47,418 bases of DNA. Origin: an uncultured Oribacterium sp. (lineage in GTDB: Bacteria > Bacillota > Clostridia > Lachnospirales > Lachnospiraceae). The translations under genes were made by a program, and so were the position numbers. Where the stretch lies: the NCBI GenBank assembly GCA_900770445.1, contig CAAGKO010000064.1, positions 1 to 47,418 of the forward strand, written 5' to 3'. The notes beneath the pieces were generated by a model. The model was given only the letters and a program-made list of their open reading frames with translations, had not been told where the DNA came from and made no database searches. Below are positions 16,807 through 25,664 of the stretch, piece after piece (the stretch's first letter is position 1; each line of letters begins with the position of its first letter).

Positions 16807-17301
16807 ATGTTCTTAAAGAAATATGGCGACATAATCGTCGGCATCTTTTACGCAGCATTAGGCATCGCGCTCATCATCGGTGCCGGCAAACTGCCGAAGT
16901 CGAAGGTAATGGAAATCGGTCCGGATTTCATGCCTCGCCTCGTCGGCATCATCATCCTGGCACTGGCACTTCTGCTTCTGTTCTGGACCGTTAAGGGACT
17001 GAAGAAGCACGTCAGTGAGGTGGACGCATCCGGCTATAAGGATACCGCTGATTATAAGCGCGTGCTCGGCAGTCTGGTGGCCTCCATCGTGTATGTCAAC
17101 GTACTGAGCCCGATCGGCTTCATCATCAGTACACTGGTTTATCTCTTCGTTCAGATTACGATCCTTGCACCGGATGCACATCGTACGAAAAAGGACCTCA
17201 TCCAGTATCTCGTGATCGACGTTGTATTCACATTTGTTGTCTACTTCCTGTTCCGCTACGGATTTAAGATCGTTCTTCCGGCAGGAATCTTCGCACTGTA
17301 A
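16807..17301 (+). CDS. tctB: TTT system small permease TctB (second copy)
   Basis: A 164-residue, four-helix membrane protein with the TctB layout; 'GPDFMPRLVGIIILALALLLL' follows the first helix and a conserved C-terminal 'FRYGFKIVLPAGIF' parallels 'VNAFGLLLPSGIIF' of the first copy. A GGAAAGGGGG ribosome site precedes it. It is first in a tctB-tctA-tctC order, unlike the first system, where tctC leads. It pairs with the TctA encoded 17 bases downstream. Confidence 0.88.
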   Translation: MFLKKYGDIIVGIFYAALGIALIIGAGKLPKSKVMEIGPDFMPRLVGIIILALALLLLFWTVKGLKKHVSEVDASGYKDTADYKRVLGSLVASIVYVNVLSPIGFIISTLVYLFVQITILAPDAHRTKKDLIQYLVIDVVFTFVVYFLFRYGFKIVLPAGIFAL

Positions 17302-17317
17302 TAAAGGAGGAAACAGA

Positions 17318-18820
17318 ATGAACGCATTAGCACAGTTAGGTGCCGGCATCGTTTCAGTTTGCCAGCCGGTTTCCTTACTTTTTATGATCGCCGGTGTGGC
17401 GATCGGTATCGTCTTCGGATCGATTCCTGGTCTTTCCGCATCCATGGCCGTCGCCCTGATGCTCCCGCTGACCTTCAGCATGGAAGCCTCCCTCGGTATG
17501 AACACCCTGGTTGCTGTTTACATCGGAGGTATCTCCGGCGGACTGATCTCCGCGATCCTTCTCAACATGCCGGGTACCGCTTCTTCCATCGCGACCACCT
17601 TTGATGGTTACCCGATGGCGCAGAAGGGCGAAGCGATGAAGGCACTCGGTGTCGGCATCGTTTTCTCCTTCCTCGGATCACTGTTTTCGTTCTTTATCCT
17701 GTCCTTCTTCGCACCGATGCTTGCAGACGTTGCGCTGAAGTTCACTCCGGTAGAGAACTTCGGTATCTGCTTCTTCGCGCTCACGATGGTGGCGATCCTC
17801 TCCTCAGGAAATATGATCAAGGGCCTCCTCGCAGGTCTCTTCGGACTGGTGTTCTGCTTTATCGGTATGGCACCAATCGACGGTACGGCACGTTTTACCT
17901 TCGGCAATGCGAATCTTCTTGCCGGCTTCAATCAGCTGACCACCCTCATCGGTATCTTCGCGGTTGCGGATATTCTGAAGTCCGCAGAGGAGATGAATGC
18001 GAAGGGCGTACAGACCATCCCGACCTCGAAGGTGAAGGGCTTCGGTTTCTCCATGAAGGAGTTCGTTTCCTGGCTCCCAGGCGCACTGAGAGCAGCACTT
18101 ATCGGAACCGGCATCGGTATCCTTCCGGGCATCGGCGGTTCCACCTCCGGTATGCTGGCTTACGTTACGGCCAAGAACATGAGTAAGCATCCGGAAACCT
18201 TCGGTACTGGCGATCCGGAAGGTATCGTTGCAACCGAGTGTGCGAACAATGCGACCATCGGTGGTGCGATGATCCCGCTTCTCGTTCTCGGTATCCCGGG
18301 CGACGGTGTTACCGCGATGATGCTCGGCGGCTTCCTGATTCACGGCCTGTCGGCTGGTCCGCTTCTCTTCGTAAAGAATGCAGATGTCGTATATGGTATC
18401 TTCGCAGCATGCATGGTCTGTGACCTTATCATGCTGATCGTCGAGTGGACATGTATCAAGGGCTTCGTACAGGTTCTGAAGGTTCCGAAGCATATCCTGA
18501 TGCCGCTCATCCTCGTACTCTGCGCAGTCGGTGCATATGCCACCAACAACCGTGTATTCGATGTGCAGTCCATCATCGTCTTCGGTGTGGTCGGCTACAT
18601 CTATCATAAGCTGAGTCTTCCGACGACACCGTTCGTCCTTTGCTTCCTGGTCGGCTCGATGACCGAGACCTACCTTCGTCGAGGCATCATGAGCTACAAG
18701 AGCTTCGGCGCATTCTTCACACATCCGATCTTCGATGTATTCTTCTTCATCGCCTGCGGCGTTCTCCTCTGGTCTATGTTTAAGGAGATCAAGCACGGTG
18801 GCAAGAAAGTCGATGACTAA
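17318..18820 (+). CDS. tctA: TTT system large permease TctA (second copy)
   Basis: A 500-residue TctA with about twelve helices and the paired family motifs 'GIVFGSIPGLSASMAVAL' and 'GTGIGILPGIGGSTSGMLAY'. The frame is open 32 codons upstream, overlapping tctB, but AAGGAGG at 17304-17310 points to ATG 17318, where homology to the other TctA begins. Proposed to import glucarate or related diacids, since gudD paralogues lie on both sides; specificity is inference. Confidence 0.93.
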   Translation: MNALAQLGAGIVSVCQPVSLLFMIAGVAIGIVFGSIPGLSASMAVALMLPLTFSMEASLGMNTLVAVYIGGISGGLISAILLNMPGTASSIATTFDGYPMAQKGEAMKALGVGIVFSFLGSLFSFFILSFFAPMLADVALKFTPVENFGICFFALTMVAILSSGNMIKGLLAGLFGLVFCFIGMAPIDGTARFTFGNANLLAGFNQLTTLIGIFAVADILKSAEEMNAKGVQTIPTSKVKGFGFSMKEFVSWLPGALRAALIGTGIGILPGIGGSTSGMLAYVTAKNMSKHPETFGTGDPEGIVATECANNATIGGAMIPLLVLGIPGDGVTAMMLGGFLIHGLSAGPLLFVKNADVVYGIFAACMVCDLIMLIVEWTCIKGFVQVLKVPKHILMPLILVLCAVGAYATNNRVFDVQSIIVFGVVGYIYHKLSLPTTPFVLCFLVGSMTETYLRRGIMSYKSFGAFFTHPIFDVFFFIACGVLLWSMFKEIKHGGKKVDD

Positions 18821-18868
18821 GTTAAAACTGTACTGAACTTCCGCAGGACGGAAGAAGTAATAAATCAT

Positions 18869-18886
18869 GGGCGCCGGGGGCGCCCC
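18869..18886 (+). promoter_or_regulatory. Intercistronic hairpin between tctA and tctC
   Basis: GGGCGCC pairs with GGCGCCC around a 3-nt loop, immediately upstream of the tctC ribosome site AAGGAG (18891-18896). There is no T-tract. Such stems often protect a downstream mRNA segment after processing, which would allow more binding protein than permease. Confidence 0.5.
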
Positions 18887-18903
18887 GAAAAAGGAGAAAA
18901 ACT

Positions 18904-19950
18904 ATGAAAAAAAGAATCTTATCCGCGCTTCTGGCAGGTAGCATGGCACTCGGCCTCGCTGCATGTGGCTCTTCCTCAACCGGCAGCACCACCGCTGCTG
19001 CACCAGCAGAGACGAAGGCTGCAGAGAGCACTGCATCCGGAGATGCAGCTGCAAGCACCACCGCAGGTGACTGGCAGCCATCCGGCCCGATTTCTCTGGT
19101 TCTTCCGGCAGGTGCAGGTGGAGACACCGACCTTTCCGCTCGTATCTTCGCACAGTATGCGAAGGAAGCAACCGGCGTTGACTTCGTCGTTGTAAACGCA
19201 AATGGTGCATCCGGATCCGTCGCTGCAAACCAGGTTCTGTCCGCAGCCAACGATGGCCAGACCGTTCTGTATGGTCACAACCTCGTAAACGTGGCCAATG
19301 TTGCCGGCATCACCGATTATGACTACACCGCATTTACACTCGGACCAACCTTCGCAAAGAATGATGCACAGGGTCTCTATGTAAATCCGGATAAGTATAA
19401 GGACCTCAATGAGTTCATCGAGGCTGCCAAGGCAAATCCTGGTCAGCTGAAGGCATGTACCGAGGTAGGCGCATATACCTACTACGAGCTCCTCAAGTTT
19501 GAGCAGGTAGCTGGTATCGATCTCGACCTCGTAGATGTAGGATCTAACTCCGATAAGGTAACGGCGATGCTTTCCGGTCAGGTAGATATGATGCCGGGTG
19601 CATTCGTAAATACCAAGGATTATCTGGATGCAGGTCAGTTTGTATGTGTAGGTATCCCTACAGAAGAGAGATCCGCACTGATGCCGGATGTTCCTACACT
19701 GAAGGAGCAGGGCATCGACATCGTTTACCCTGACCTTGACTACTCTTTCTACTTCCCAGCTGGAACCGATGATGCTGTGATCGCATGGTTTGAGAACACC
19801 ACCAAGACCGTCACAGAGAACGAGAAGTGCCAGGAGGATCTCAAGAACATGGAGATCAATCCGTACTATCTCTCTGCTGCAGATTCTGTAGAGAACGATA
19901 AGAACTACCTTGCAATCTTCAAGGAGATTGCCGCTTCTGTCGAAAAGTAA
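18904..19950 (+). CDS. tctC: TTT system substrate-binding lipoprotein (second copy)
   Basis: A 348-residue TctC/Bug protein with a lipoprotein signal peptide (lipobox LAAC, Cys21) and a long Ala/Thr/Ser/Glu tether to about residue 58. The mature domain has 'LPAGAGGDTDLSARIFAQYA' and 'VDVGSNSDKVTAMLSGQVDMM', the ligand-loop regions of the family. It is last in the tctB-tctA-tctC operon and is followed by a GC-rich hairpin. It would capture the substrate at the outer face of the single membrane of a Gram-positive cell. Confidence 0.92.
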   Translation: MKKRILSALLAGSMALGLAACGSSSTGSTTAAAPAETKAAESTASGDAAASTTAGDWQPSGPISLVLPAGAGGDTDLSARIFAQYAKEATGVDFVVVNANGASGSVAANQVLSAANDGQTVLYGHNLVNVANVAGITDYDYTAFTLGPTFAKNDAQGLYVNPDKYKDLNEFIEAAKANPGQLKACTEVGAYTYYELLKFEQVAGIDLDLVDVGSNSDKVTAMLSGQVDMMPGAFVNTKDYLDAGQFVCVGIPTEERSALMPDVPTLKEQGIDIVYPDLDYSFYFPAGTDDAVIAWFENTTKTVTENEKCQEDLKNMEINPYYLSAADSVENDKNYLAIFKEIAASVEK

Positions 19951-19975
19951 TCTTCTCCATATAACTTCCTTTAGC

Positions 19976-20010
19976 CCGGTTCCGGCAGTCTGCCGGAACC
20001 GGAATTTAAA
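19976..20010 (+). terminator. Hairpin after tctC, probable terminator
   Basis: CCGGTTCCGGCAG (19976-19988) is repeated inverted at 19990-20002, giving a long stem with almost no loop. The tail AATTTAAAAG is a weak T-tract, so termination may be partial and read-through into the next genes is possible. Confidence 0.6.
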
Positions 20011-20171
20011 AGAATCAGAGATCATCAGATGCGTAATCATATGGTGATCTATGACCCTTTTATAAGCTTCATAGATTATGTCTATATACATTCGTCATCA
20101 GAGCATCACGGGGGAAGCCCGCGTTTTCAGCCGACACTTCTTCCGTGAACATCACAGAAAAGAGGTGAATT

Positions 20172-21038
20172 ATGGCTGTCAGAAAAACGCAGGATCAGTA
20201 CGTACAGGAGCTTGCGCAGGAGAATAAGCGCATTCATATGATGGCCTATGCGCTCATCGTGCTCCTCATCGCGGTCATCGTGGCTTCCGTCTTAAAGCAG
20301 TTTATGCTCACCTCCATCCTTCTGGTGGTCGCCATCCTGTATCAGATTTTCGTCGTGCGTAGACAGCAGAGAGCCTATCTTAAAAAGTGTGAAAACACGA
20401 ATCTCGAGCTGAGCACGCTGCGGGATTTCAGTGATACCGAAATCGAAGAAAAGGGAACGCAGCTTTCCGAGCAGGATCTGGGAGCCGCCGGACTTCTGCC
20501 GTTTGTGCCGAAGACCGCGAGCTTTTTTAAATCCATTCATGGAACGAAGGGGAAGCTCGAGATCCGCGCGACCGATTGTTCCGTCGCACAGCACCAGCAT
20601 GAGAAGGGTGTCGCCGCCGACATCAATACCGGCAACTGGATCCGTATCCGACTTCCGGAATCTACCGGACTGAATGTACGCATCCTTGAGGATGGCGTGT
20701 TCCCGGTAGAATTTCAGACAGACTTCTATAAAAAACAGCAGCTTGACGAAGTAGCACGTCCGGAGGGCGTACCTTCATCGATGCATCTCTATACCGCTGC
20801 TCAGGACGCGAAGCTTCCGAGCAGTGCCTTCCTACAGAAGCTTCGCGCCTTTTCAGAATATACACCTGGAAAAATCTCCGTAAGCATCGAGGATGATGTT
20901 CTCGACGTCTATATCCGAAATCGCTTTTTAAGCGCCGGTTTTTCTGTTCGCGAAGCGGTTACGAAGCAGGAACTCACGAGAGATCCATATCCGGAGCTCC
21001 ATCACGTTCTCGAGCTCGTCTCATTTTTAATTCGATAA
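20172..21038 (+). CDS. Unknown two-helix membrane protein with soluble C-terminal domain
   Basis: A 288-residue protein that I do not recognise. A charged N-terminus is followed by two adjacent membrane helices (about 23-41 and 44-62) and an arginine-rich stop (VVRRQQR). The remaining 220 residues are soluble, probably cytoplasmic, with no catalytic motif that I can name. The layout is reminiscent of DUF3137-type proteins, but I cannot confirm this. It starts with GAGGTG eight bases upstream of ATG. It lies between the second TTT operon and a GudD paralogue on the same strand, which may mean a role in transport or only chance placement. Confidence 0.75.
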   Translation: MAVRKTQDQYVQELAQENKRIHMMAYALIVLLIAVIVASVLKQFMLTSILLVVAILYQIFVVRRQQRAYLKKCENTNLELSTLRDFSDTEIEEKGTQLSEQDLGAAGLLPFVPKTASFFKSIHGTKGKLEIRATDCSVAQHQHEKGVAADINTGNWIRIRLPESTGLNVRILEDGVFPVEFQTDFYKKQQLDEVARPEGVPSSMHLYTAAQDAKLPSSAFLQKLRAFSEYTPGKISVSIEDDVLDVYIRNRFLSAGFSVREAVTKQELTRDPYPELHHVLELVSFLIR

Positions 21039-21041
21039 TTT

Positions 21042-21065
21042 CAGTAGCTTCGCTGCTGCTTTTAT
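21042..21065 (+). terminator. Small hairpin, possible terminator
   Basis: CAGTAGC (21042-21048) pairs with GCTGCTG (21052-21058) with one wobble and is followed by CTTTTAT. The short stem makes termination uncertain. Confidence 0.45.
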
Positions 21066-21154
21066 AAGCACCTTTACTGCAGAAAAGGTGAACATACGAT
21101 TTATGTTGGAAGATTCATTTTTCCGGCGCTTATGCACCATAGAAGGAAAGAGGT

Positions 21155-22510
21155 ATGAAAATGGCAGATACACCTATTATTAAGAAGATGCAGGTCATCC
21201 CGGTGGCCGGCTACGACAGTATGCTGATGACCCTGTCGGGCTGTCATGCACCGGCATTTACCAGAAACCTGGTGATTCTCGAGGATAGTGCGGGACACCA
21301 AGGCATCGGAGAGATTCATGGTGGAGATTACACCTGTGAGTGCCTTAACGCAGTAAAGCCACTCGTAGAGGGACAGCCGATCGCGAAGTATCGTCAGATC
21401 CTCCAGAAGATCCATAAGCTGGCGAACCCGGCGGCAGAGGACGATGGCGAGGGTATCCAGACACTGGATATCTCGAAGCTGAAGTTCGTCGTAAAGAGTG
21501 AGTGGGCACTGGAGTGTGCGATGCTCGATCTGATGGGCCAGTTCCTGGGCGTACCGATGTGTGATCTTCTCGGTGAGGGACAGCAGCGAAAGGAAGTCGA
21601 GATGCTCGGCTATCTCTTCTATGTATCCGATAAGAAGAAAGTACCGGCAGGCGAGATGCAGTATCTCGATGAGAGCGACAGTTCGGATCCATGGTTCCGT
21701 CTGCGCCGTGAGGAAATTCTGACACCGGAGAGAGTGGTCGAAGAGGCGGAGGCACTGACCGAAAAGTACGGTTTCCGCAACTTCAAGTTGAAGGGCGGTG
21801 TACTGAAGGGCTCCGAGGAGATGGATGCGATGCGCGCACTGAAGAAGCGTTTTCCGGATGCACGTATCAACATTGACCCGAATGGCGCATGGAGCCTGAA
21901 GGAGGCCATCGAGCTCTGCAAGGATATGCATGGGATCATCACCTACATGGAGGATCCATGCGGACCAGAGGCCGGTTATTCCAGCCGTGAGATCATGCGC
22001 GAGTTTAAGAATGCGACGCAGTTCCAGGTGGCGACGAACATGATCGCAACCGACTGGCGTCAGTTCTATCACACCGTAAGCCTTAATGCCTGCGATATCA
22101 TCCTCGCAGATCCGCACTTCTGGGGCTTCGATGGAGCGATCCGTATGTCACAGCTTCTCAACTCCTGGGGTCTTACCTGGGGTGTACACTCGAACAACCA
22201 CTTCGACATCACACTGGCAGCCTTTGCACAGGTGGGTGCCGCTGCGGTCGGCGATCCGGCACCGCTCGATACCCACTGGATCTGGCAGGACGGTCAGAAT
22301 CTCCTCGATGATACGCCACAGATCATCGGTGGCAAGTTGCAGGTTCCGGATGCACCGGGACTCGGCGTACATCTCAACATGGAGAAGGTCATGAAGGCAA
22401 ATAAGCTTTACAACAGCCTGCCATCCCATGATCGTGATGATGCGAAGGCGATGCAGTATCTGATTCCGGGCTGGAAGTATGATCACAAGAAACCGGCACT
22501 GGTGAGATAA
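21155..22510 (+). CDS. Glucarate dehydratase-like enolase-superfamily enzyme (divergent paralogue)
   Basis: A 451-residue GudD homologue keeping the full active-site set: Lys211-x-Lys213, Asp241, Glu266, Asn295, Asp319, His345 and Asn347 in 'HSNNHFD'. It departs from the canonical gudD (15013-16344) around 'CDIILADPHFWGFDGAIRM' (canonical 'VDIPLADPHFWTMEGSVRV'), has an extra segment near 160-170 and ends 'HKKPALVR'. Retention of every catalytic residue argues for activity. A different epimer preference (for example idarate) or a GudX-like role is possible. The start ATG 21155 has AGGAAAGAGG before it; a second ATG lies two codons on. Confidence 0.85.
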   Translation: MKMADTPIIKKMQVIPVAGYDSMLMTLSGCHAPAFTRNLVILEDSAGHQGIGEIHGGDYTCECLNAVKPLVEGQPIAKYRQILQKIHKLANPAAEDDGEGIQTLDISKLKFVVKSEWALECAMLDLMGQFLGVPMCDLLGEGQQRKEVEMLGYLFYVSDKKKVPAGEMQYLDESDSSDPWFRLRREEILTPERVVEEAEALTEKYGFRNFKLKGGVLKGSEEMDAMRALKKRFPDARINIDPNGAWSLKEAIELCKDMHGIITYMEDPCGPEAGYSSREIMREFKNATQFQVATNMIATDWRQFYHTVSLNACDIILADPHFWGFDGAIRMSQLLNSWGLTWGVHSNNHFDITLAAFAQVGAAAVGDPAPLDTHWIWQDGQNLLDDTPQIIGGKLQVPDAPGLGVHLNMEKVMKANKLYNSLPSHDRDDAKAMQYLIPGWKYDHKKPALVR

Positions 22511-22791
22511 GTGCGGCTTCTATAGATAGTCGAAGCTCATAGAAGCATTTTGAAACATATCTGAATCGGATGAAACAGAATGTTGCAGCAAATGAATAAA
22601 TACGAATTAAAATGAAATGATATGAAATAAATAACAGAGATTTGACGAATCGAGCAGAAAATGAAAAATCTTTGGCCAGTTTCATTCTAGTTTAAAACGT
22701 ATGGATTCAGTAAGATAACAGCGTGAGATGCGAAAGCACTCCACTACATAAGTACATAAACATTTTTTTATTAAGAAAGTGAGGAATAAAC

Positions 22792-23679
22792 ATGAAGATT
22801 GGATTTTTAGGACTTGGTATCATGGGTAGACCGATGGCGAAGAACCTGCTCAAGGCTGGTCACGAGCTGATGGTATTTGATTTCAACCAGGCTGCAGTTG
22901 ATGAGCTGGTAGCTGCCGGCGCAAAGGCTGGTACCTGCGGTAAGGATCTTGCAGAGTTCGCAGATGTTGTCATCACCATGGTTCCGAACTCCCCACACGT
23001 ACGCGCCGCTGTATTTAACGAGAAGGGCCTCGCAGAGGGCTTCCGCAAGGGTGAGTCCGTACTCATCGATATGTCTTCCATCGACCCGGTTGAGTCCAAG
23101 AAGATCGGTGCTGACCTCGAGAAGCTCGGCGTAGATATGCTCGATGCACCTGTATCCGGTGGAGAGCCAAAGGCCATCGATGGAACCCTTTCCGTTATGG
23201 TCGGTGGTAAGAAGGAGACCTTCGACAAGTACTATGACATGCTCATGGTGATGGCTGGTTCTGTCGTATATGTCGGACCTCTGGGCTCCGGTAACGTTGC
23301 AAAGCTTGCAAACCAGATGATCGTAGCTGCCAACATTGGCATCGTTGCAGAGGCACTGACCTTCGCTAAGAAGGCTGGAACTGATCCTGAGCTCGTATAC
23401 CAGGCAATCCGTGGCGGTCTCGCTGGTTCCACCGTTCTCGATGCCAAGGCTCCGATGATGCTTTCCGGCAACTACAAGCCAGGCTTCAGAATCGACCTTC
23501 ACATCAAGGATCTGAACAACGCCCTCAACGCTTCCCATGCCATCAATATGCCGGTTCCGATGACCGCACACATGATGGAGGTTATGCAGGAGCTGAAGAA
23601 CCACGACGAGGGTGCCTGCGATCACGACGACATCGTTCGCTACTATGAGAGAATGACCGGCGTTTCCATCGCAAAGTAA
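22792..23679 (+). CDS. garR: 2-hydroxy-3-oxopropionate (tartronate semialdehyde) reductase
   Basis: A 295-residue beta-hydroxyacid dehydrogenase. It has the N-terminal Rossmann motif GLGIMG (7-12), the substrate-binding 'DAPVSGGEPKAIDGTL' (118-133) and the catalytic lysine Lys171 in 'GNVAKLANQ'. The expected reaction is NAD(P)H-dependent reduction of tartronate semialdehyde to D-glycerate. Full length for GarR/GlxR; other members of the family act on 3-hydroxyisobutyrate, but dehydratases, an aldolase and glycerate kinase nearby support GarR. A 280-base AT-rich leader precedes it and a terminator follows, so it may be transcribed separately at high level. Confidence 0.88.
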   Translation: MKIGFLGLGIMGRPMAKNLLKAGHELMVFDFNQAAVDELVAAGAKAGTCGKDLAEFADVVITMVPNSPHVRAAVFNEKGLAEGFRKGESVLIDMSSIDPVESKKIGADLEKLGVDMLDAPVSGGEPKAIDGTLSVMVGGKKETFDKYYDMLMVMAGSVVYVGPLGSGNVAKLANQMIVAANIGIVAEALTFAKKAGTDPELVYQAIRGGLAGSTVLDAKAPMMLSGNYKPGFRIDLHIKDLNNALNASHAINMPVPMTAHMMEVMQELKNHDEGACDHDDIVRYYERMTGVSIAK

Positions 23680-23715
23680 TCTTACAAAATAGTGTTATAG
23701 CTTCATACTGATCTG

Positions 23716-23773
23716 AAGCCCGGCACCGAGCGCTTTTCCCCTTCCATTTTGACGCCGGTTGCCGGGCTTTTTG
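23716..23773 (+). terminator. Intrinsic terminator after garR
   Basis: AAGCCCGGCA (23716-23725) pairs with TGCCGGGCTT (23760-23769) around a 34-nt loop, followed by TTT. Confidence 0.8.
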
Positions 23774-23897
23774 TATTCGGAAATATCCAGCCGGATAGGG
23801 TCTGGACTGAAGCTTTACCACAGGATAAGAAATCATTCGTCCAGAATGAAAAGCAGTCAATCAATATAACGATTATAGAATCAGAAAGAGGATCTTC

Positions 23898-24797
23898 ATG
23901 AATACAGAGTTTATCAAGGGTGTAGTTGTTCCGATTATTACCGTCATCGATCAGGATGAGAAGATCGATGAGGCCGGCATGCGGAAGCAGGTGGAGTATG
24001 TTATCAAGGGTGGTCTCCAGGGTATCCTGGCCTTCGGCTCGAACGGCGAGTTCTATCAGCTCGAGGAGGACGAGATGGAGCGCGGTCTCAAGATCATGGT
24101 GGATCAGGCTGCTGGTCGTGTGCCGGTTTACTTCGGCATCGGTGCCATCAATACGAAGAAGTGCATCCGCCTCGCGAAGATGGCGGTCGCAAACGGCGCA
24201 TCCTGCGTTTCCATCCTTCAGCCGATGTTCCTGAAGCCGACCCATGACGAGCTCTATCGTCATTTCAAGGCTATCGCGGATGCCATCCCGGAGACCCCGG
24301 TGCTTCTCTACAACAACCCTGGCCGTGTAGGTTATGGCCTCAGTGCAGATATCGTGACTGAGCTTGCACATGACGTCGCAAACATCGTCGGTATGAAGGA
24401 TACGTCGGGCGACATCACCCTCACCGAGGAGTGCGTACGCAGAAACCGTGACGTCGACTTCAAGGTCTTCGGTGGCAAGGACACCCTTCTCTTCGCATCG
24501 CTCTGCGTCGGCGCAGTCGGCGGCGTATGCACCGCGGGTAACTTCATGCCGGAGCTGATCGGTGATGTCTATAAGAAGTACACCGAGGGCGATTTCGAGG
24601 GTTCCCGTGAGGCACAGTTCAAGCTGAATCCGGTACGTCTTGCGATGGATAAGGCTTCCTTCCCGGTAGCAGCGAAGGATATGGCTGCAATCCGCGGTCT
24701 CGAGGTCGGTGATCCGTACCTTCCATCCCTTCCGACCACAAACGAAGCTACCCTTGAGCACTTTAAGAAGGTGATGAAGGAGGCAGGCCTGATCTGA
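23898..24797 (+). CDS. DapA/N-acetylneuraminate-lyase family aldolase, proposed ketodeoxyglucarate lyase
   Basis: A 299-residue class I aldolase-fold protein. Family residues are visible: 'GSNGEF' (47-52) in place of the GTTGE loop, Tyr138 in 'LLYNNPGR' and the Schiff-base lysine Lys167 in 'GMKDTSGD'. True DapA is unlikely given the sugar-acid neighbours. Two reactions are known or expected for aldarate-linked members: dehydration/decarboxylation of 5-keto-4-deoxyglucarate (KdgD type) or retro-aldol cleavage. No ketoglutarate-semialdehyde dehydrogenase is in the window, while garR and garK are, so cleavage to pyruvate and tartronate semialdehyde is favoured (inference). Its stop overlaps the next start by one base (TGATG). 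Confidence 0.85.
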   Translation: MNTEFIKGVVVPIITVIDQDEKIDEAGMRKQVEYVIKGGLQGILAFGSNGEFYQLEEDEMERGLKIMVDQAAGRVPVYFGIGAINTKKCIRLAKMAVANGASCVSILQPMFLKPTHDELYRHFKAIADAIPETPVLLYNNPGRVGYGLSADIVTELAHDVANIVGMKDTSGDITLTEECVRRNRDVDFKVFGGKDTLLFASLCVGAVGGVCTAGNFMPELIGDVYKKYTEGDFEGSREAQFKLNPVRLAMDKASFPVAAKDMAAIRGLEVGDPYLPSLPTTNEATLEHFKKVMKEAGLI

Positions 24798-25651
24798 TGA
24801 AGCACACAGTCACACTCGCAAACGGCGCTGTCGTTCCGGCGCTCGGCCAGGGTACCTGGTACCTCGGCGAGAACCGGGCGCAGCGTCAGCAGGAAATCGA
24901 GGGCATCCGCCAGGGCATCGCGGCCGGCATGACCCTCATCGATACCGCGGAGATGTACGGCAGTGGTGCTGCAGAGGATATGCTCGGAGAGGCGCTCAGT
25001 ACGGAGAACCGCTCGAAGCTCTATCTTGTGTCGAAGGTGCTTCCGGGCAATGCCGGCGGCAAGCGTATGCGCCGCGCTCTGATGGGCAGCCTCGAGCGCA
25101 TGGGGCAGCAGTACCTCGACCTCTATCTCTACCACTGGAGAGGCAACTACTCTCTGGAGGAGACGGTCAGCTGTCTCGAGGAGCTGCGCGCCGAGGGCCT
25201 CATCAAAGCCTGGGGCGTTTCCAACTTCGACATCGACGATATGGAGGAGCTCTGGGAGATCCCAGAGGGCCGGAACTGTCAGGTGAACCAGGTGCTCTAC
25301 CATACCGGCTCCCGTGGCATCGAGTACTCCCTTCTTCCGTGGATGCGGAAGAACCAGGTAGCCCTCATGGCCTACTGTCCGCTCGCGCAGGCCGGCTCAC
25401 TCCGGAGTGGTCTCTTCTCAAACAAGACCCTGCAGAGCATCGCCGAGGCGCATCATGCGACGGTGCCGCAGATTCTGCTCGCCTGGAACATCCGCGACGG
25501 GCACACCATCGCGATTCCACGCAGCTCTCGTGCGGAGCATACGCTGGCCAATGCAGGCGCCGATCAGATCACACTGAGCCCGGAGGAGCTGCAGGCCATT
25601 GACCGCGTATATCCGAAGCCGACACACAAAGAGTATTTAGACATGCAGTAA
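24797..25651 (+). CDS. Aldo/keto reductase
   Basis: A 284-residue AKR with the full tetrad: Asp49 and Tyr54 in 'LIDTAEMYG', Lys80 in 'VSKVLP' and His113 in 'LYHWRG'. NADPH-dependent reduction of an aldehyde or ketone is expected. The start codon overlaps the stop of the DapA-family gene, so the two are translationally coupled and probably work on the same substrate flow, for example reducing a reactive aldehyde such as tartronate semialdehyde or removing an off-path intermediate. Substrate not determinable. Confidence 0.88.
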   Translation: MKHTVTLANGAVVPALGQGTWYLGENRAQRQQEIEGIRQGIAAGMTLIDTAEMYGSGAAEDMLGEALSTENRSKLYLVSKVLPGNAGGKRMRRALMGSLERMGQQYLDLYLYHWRGNYSLEETVSCLEELRAEGLIKAWGVSNFDIDDMEELWEIPEGRNCQVNQVLYHTGSRGIEYSLLPWMRKNQVALMAYCPLAQAGSLRSGLFSNKTLQSIAEAHHATVPQILLAWNIRDGHTIAIPRSSRAEHTLANAGADQITLSPEELQAIDRVYPKPTHKEYLDMQ

Positions 25652-25664
25652 ATACGAAAACGGA

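Noticed and set aside
17804..18868. 354-codon minus-strand frame opposite tctA
   Set aside because: Antisense of a well-supported TctA; composition is typical of a GC-skewed shadow frame.
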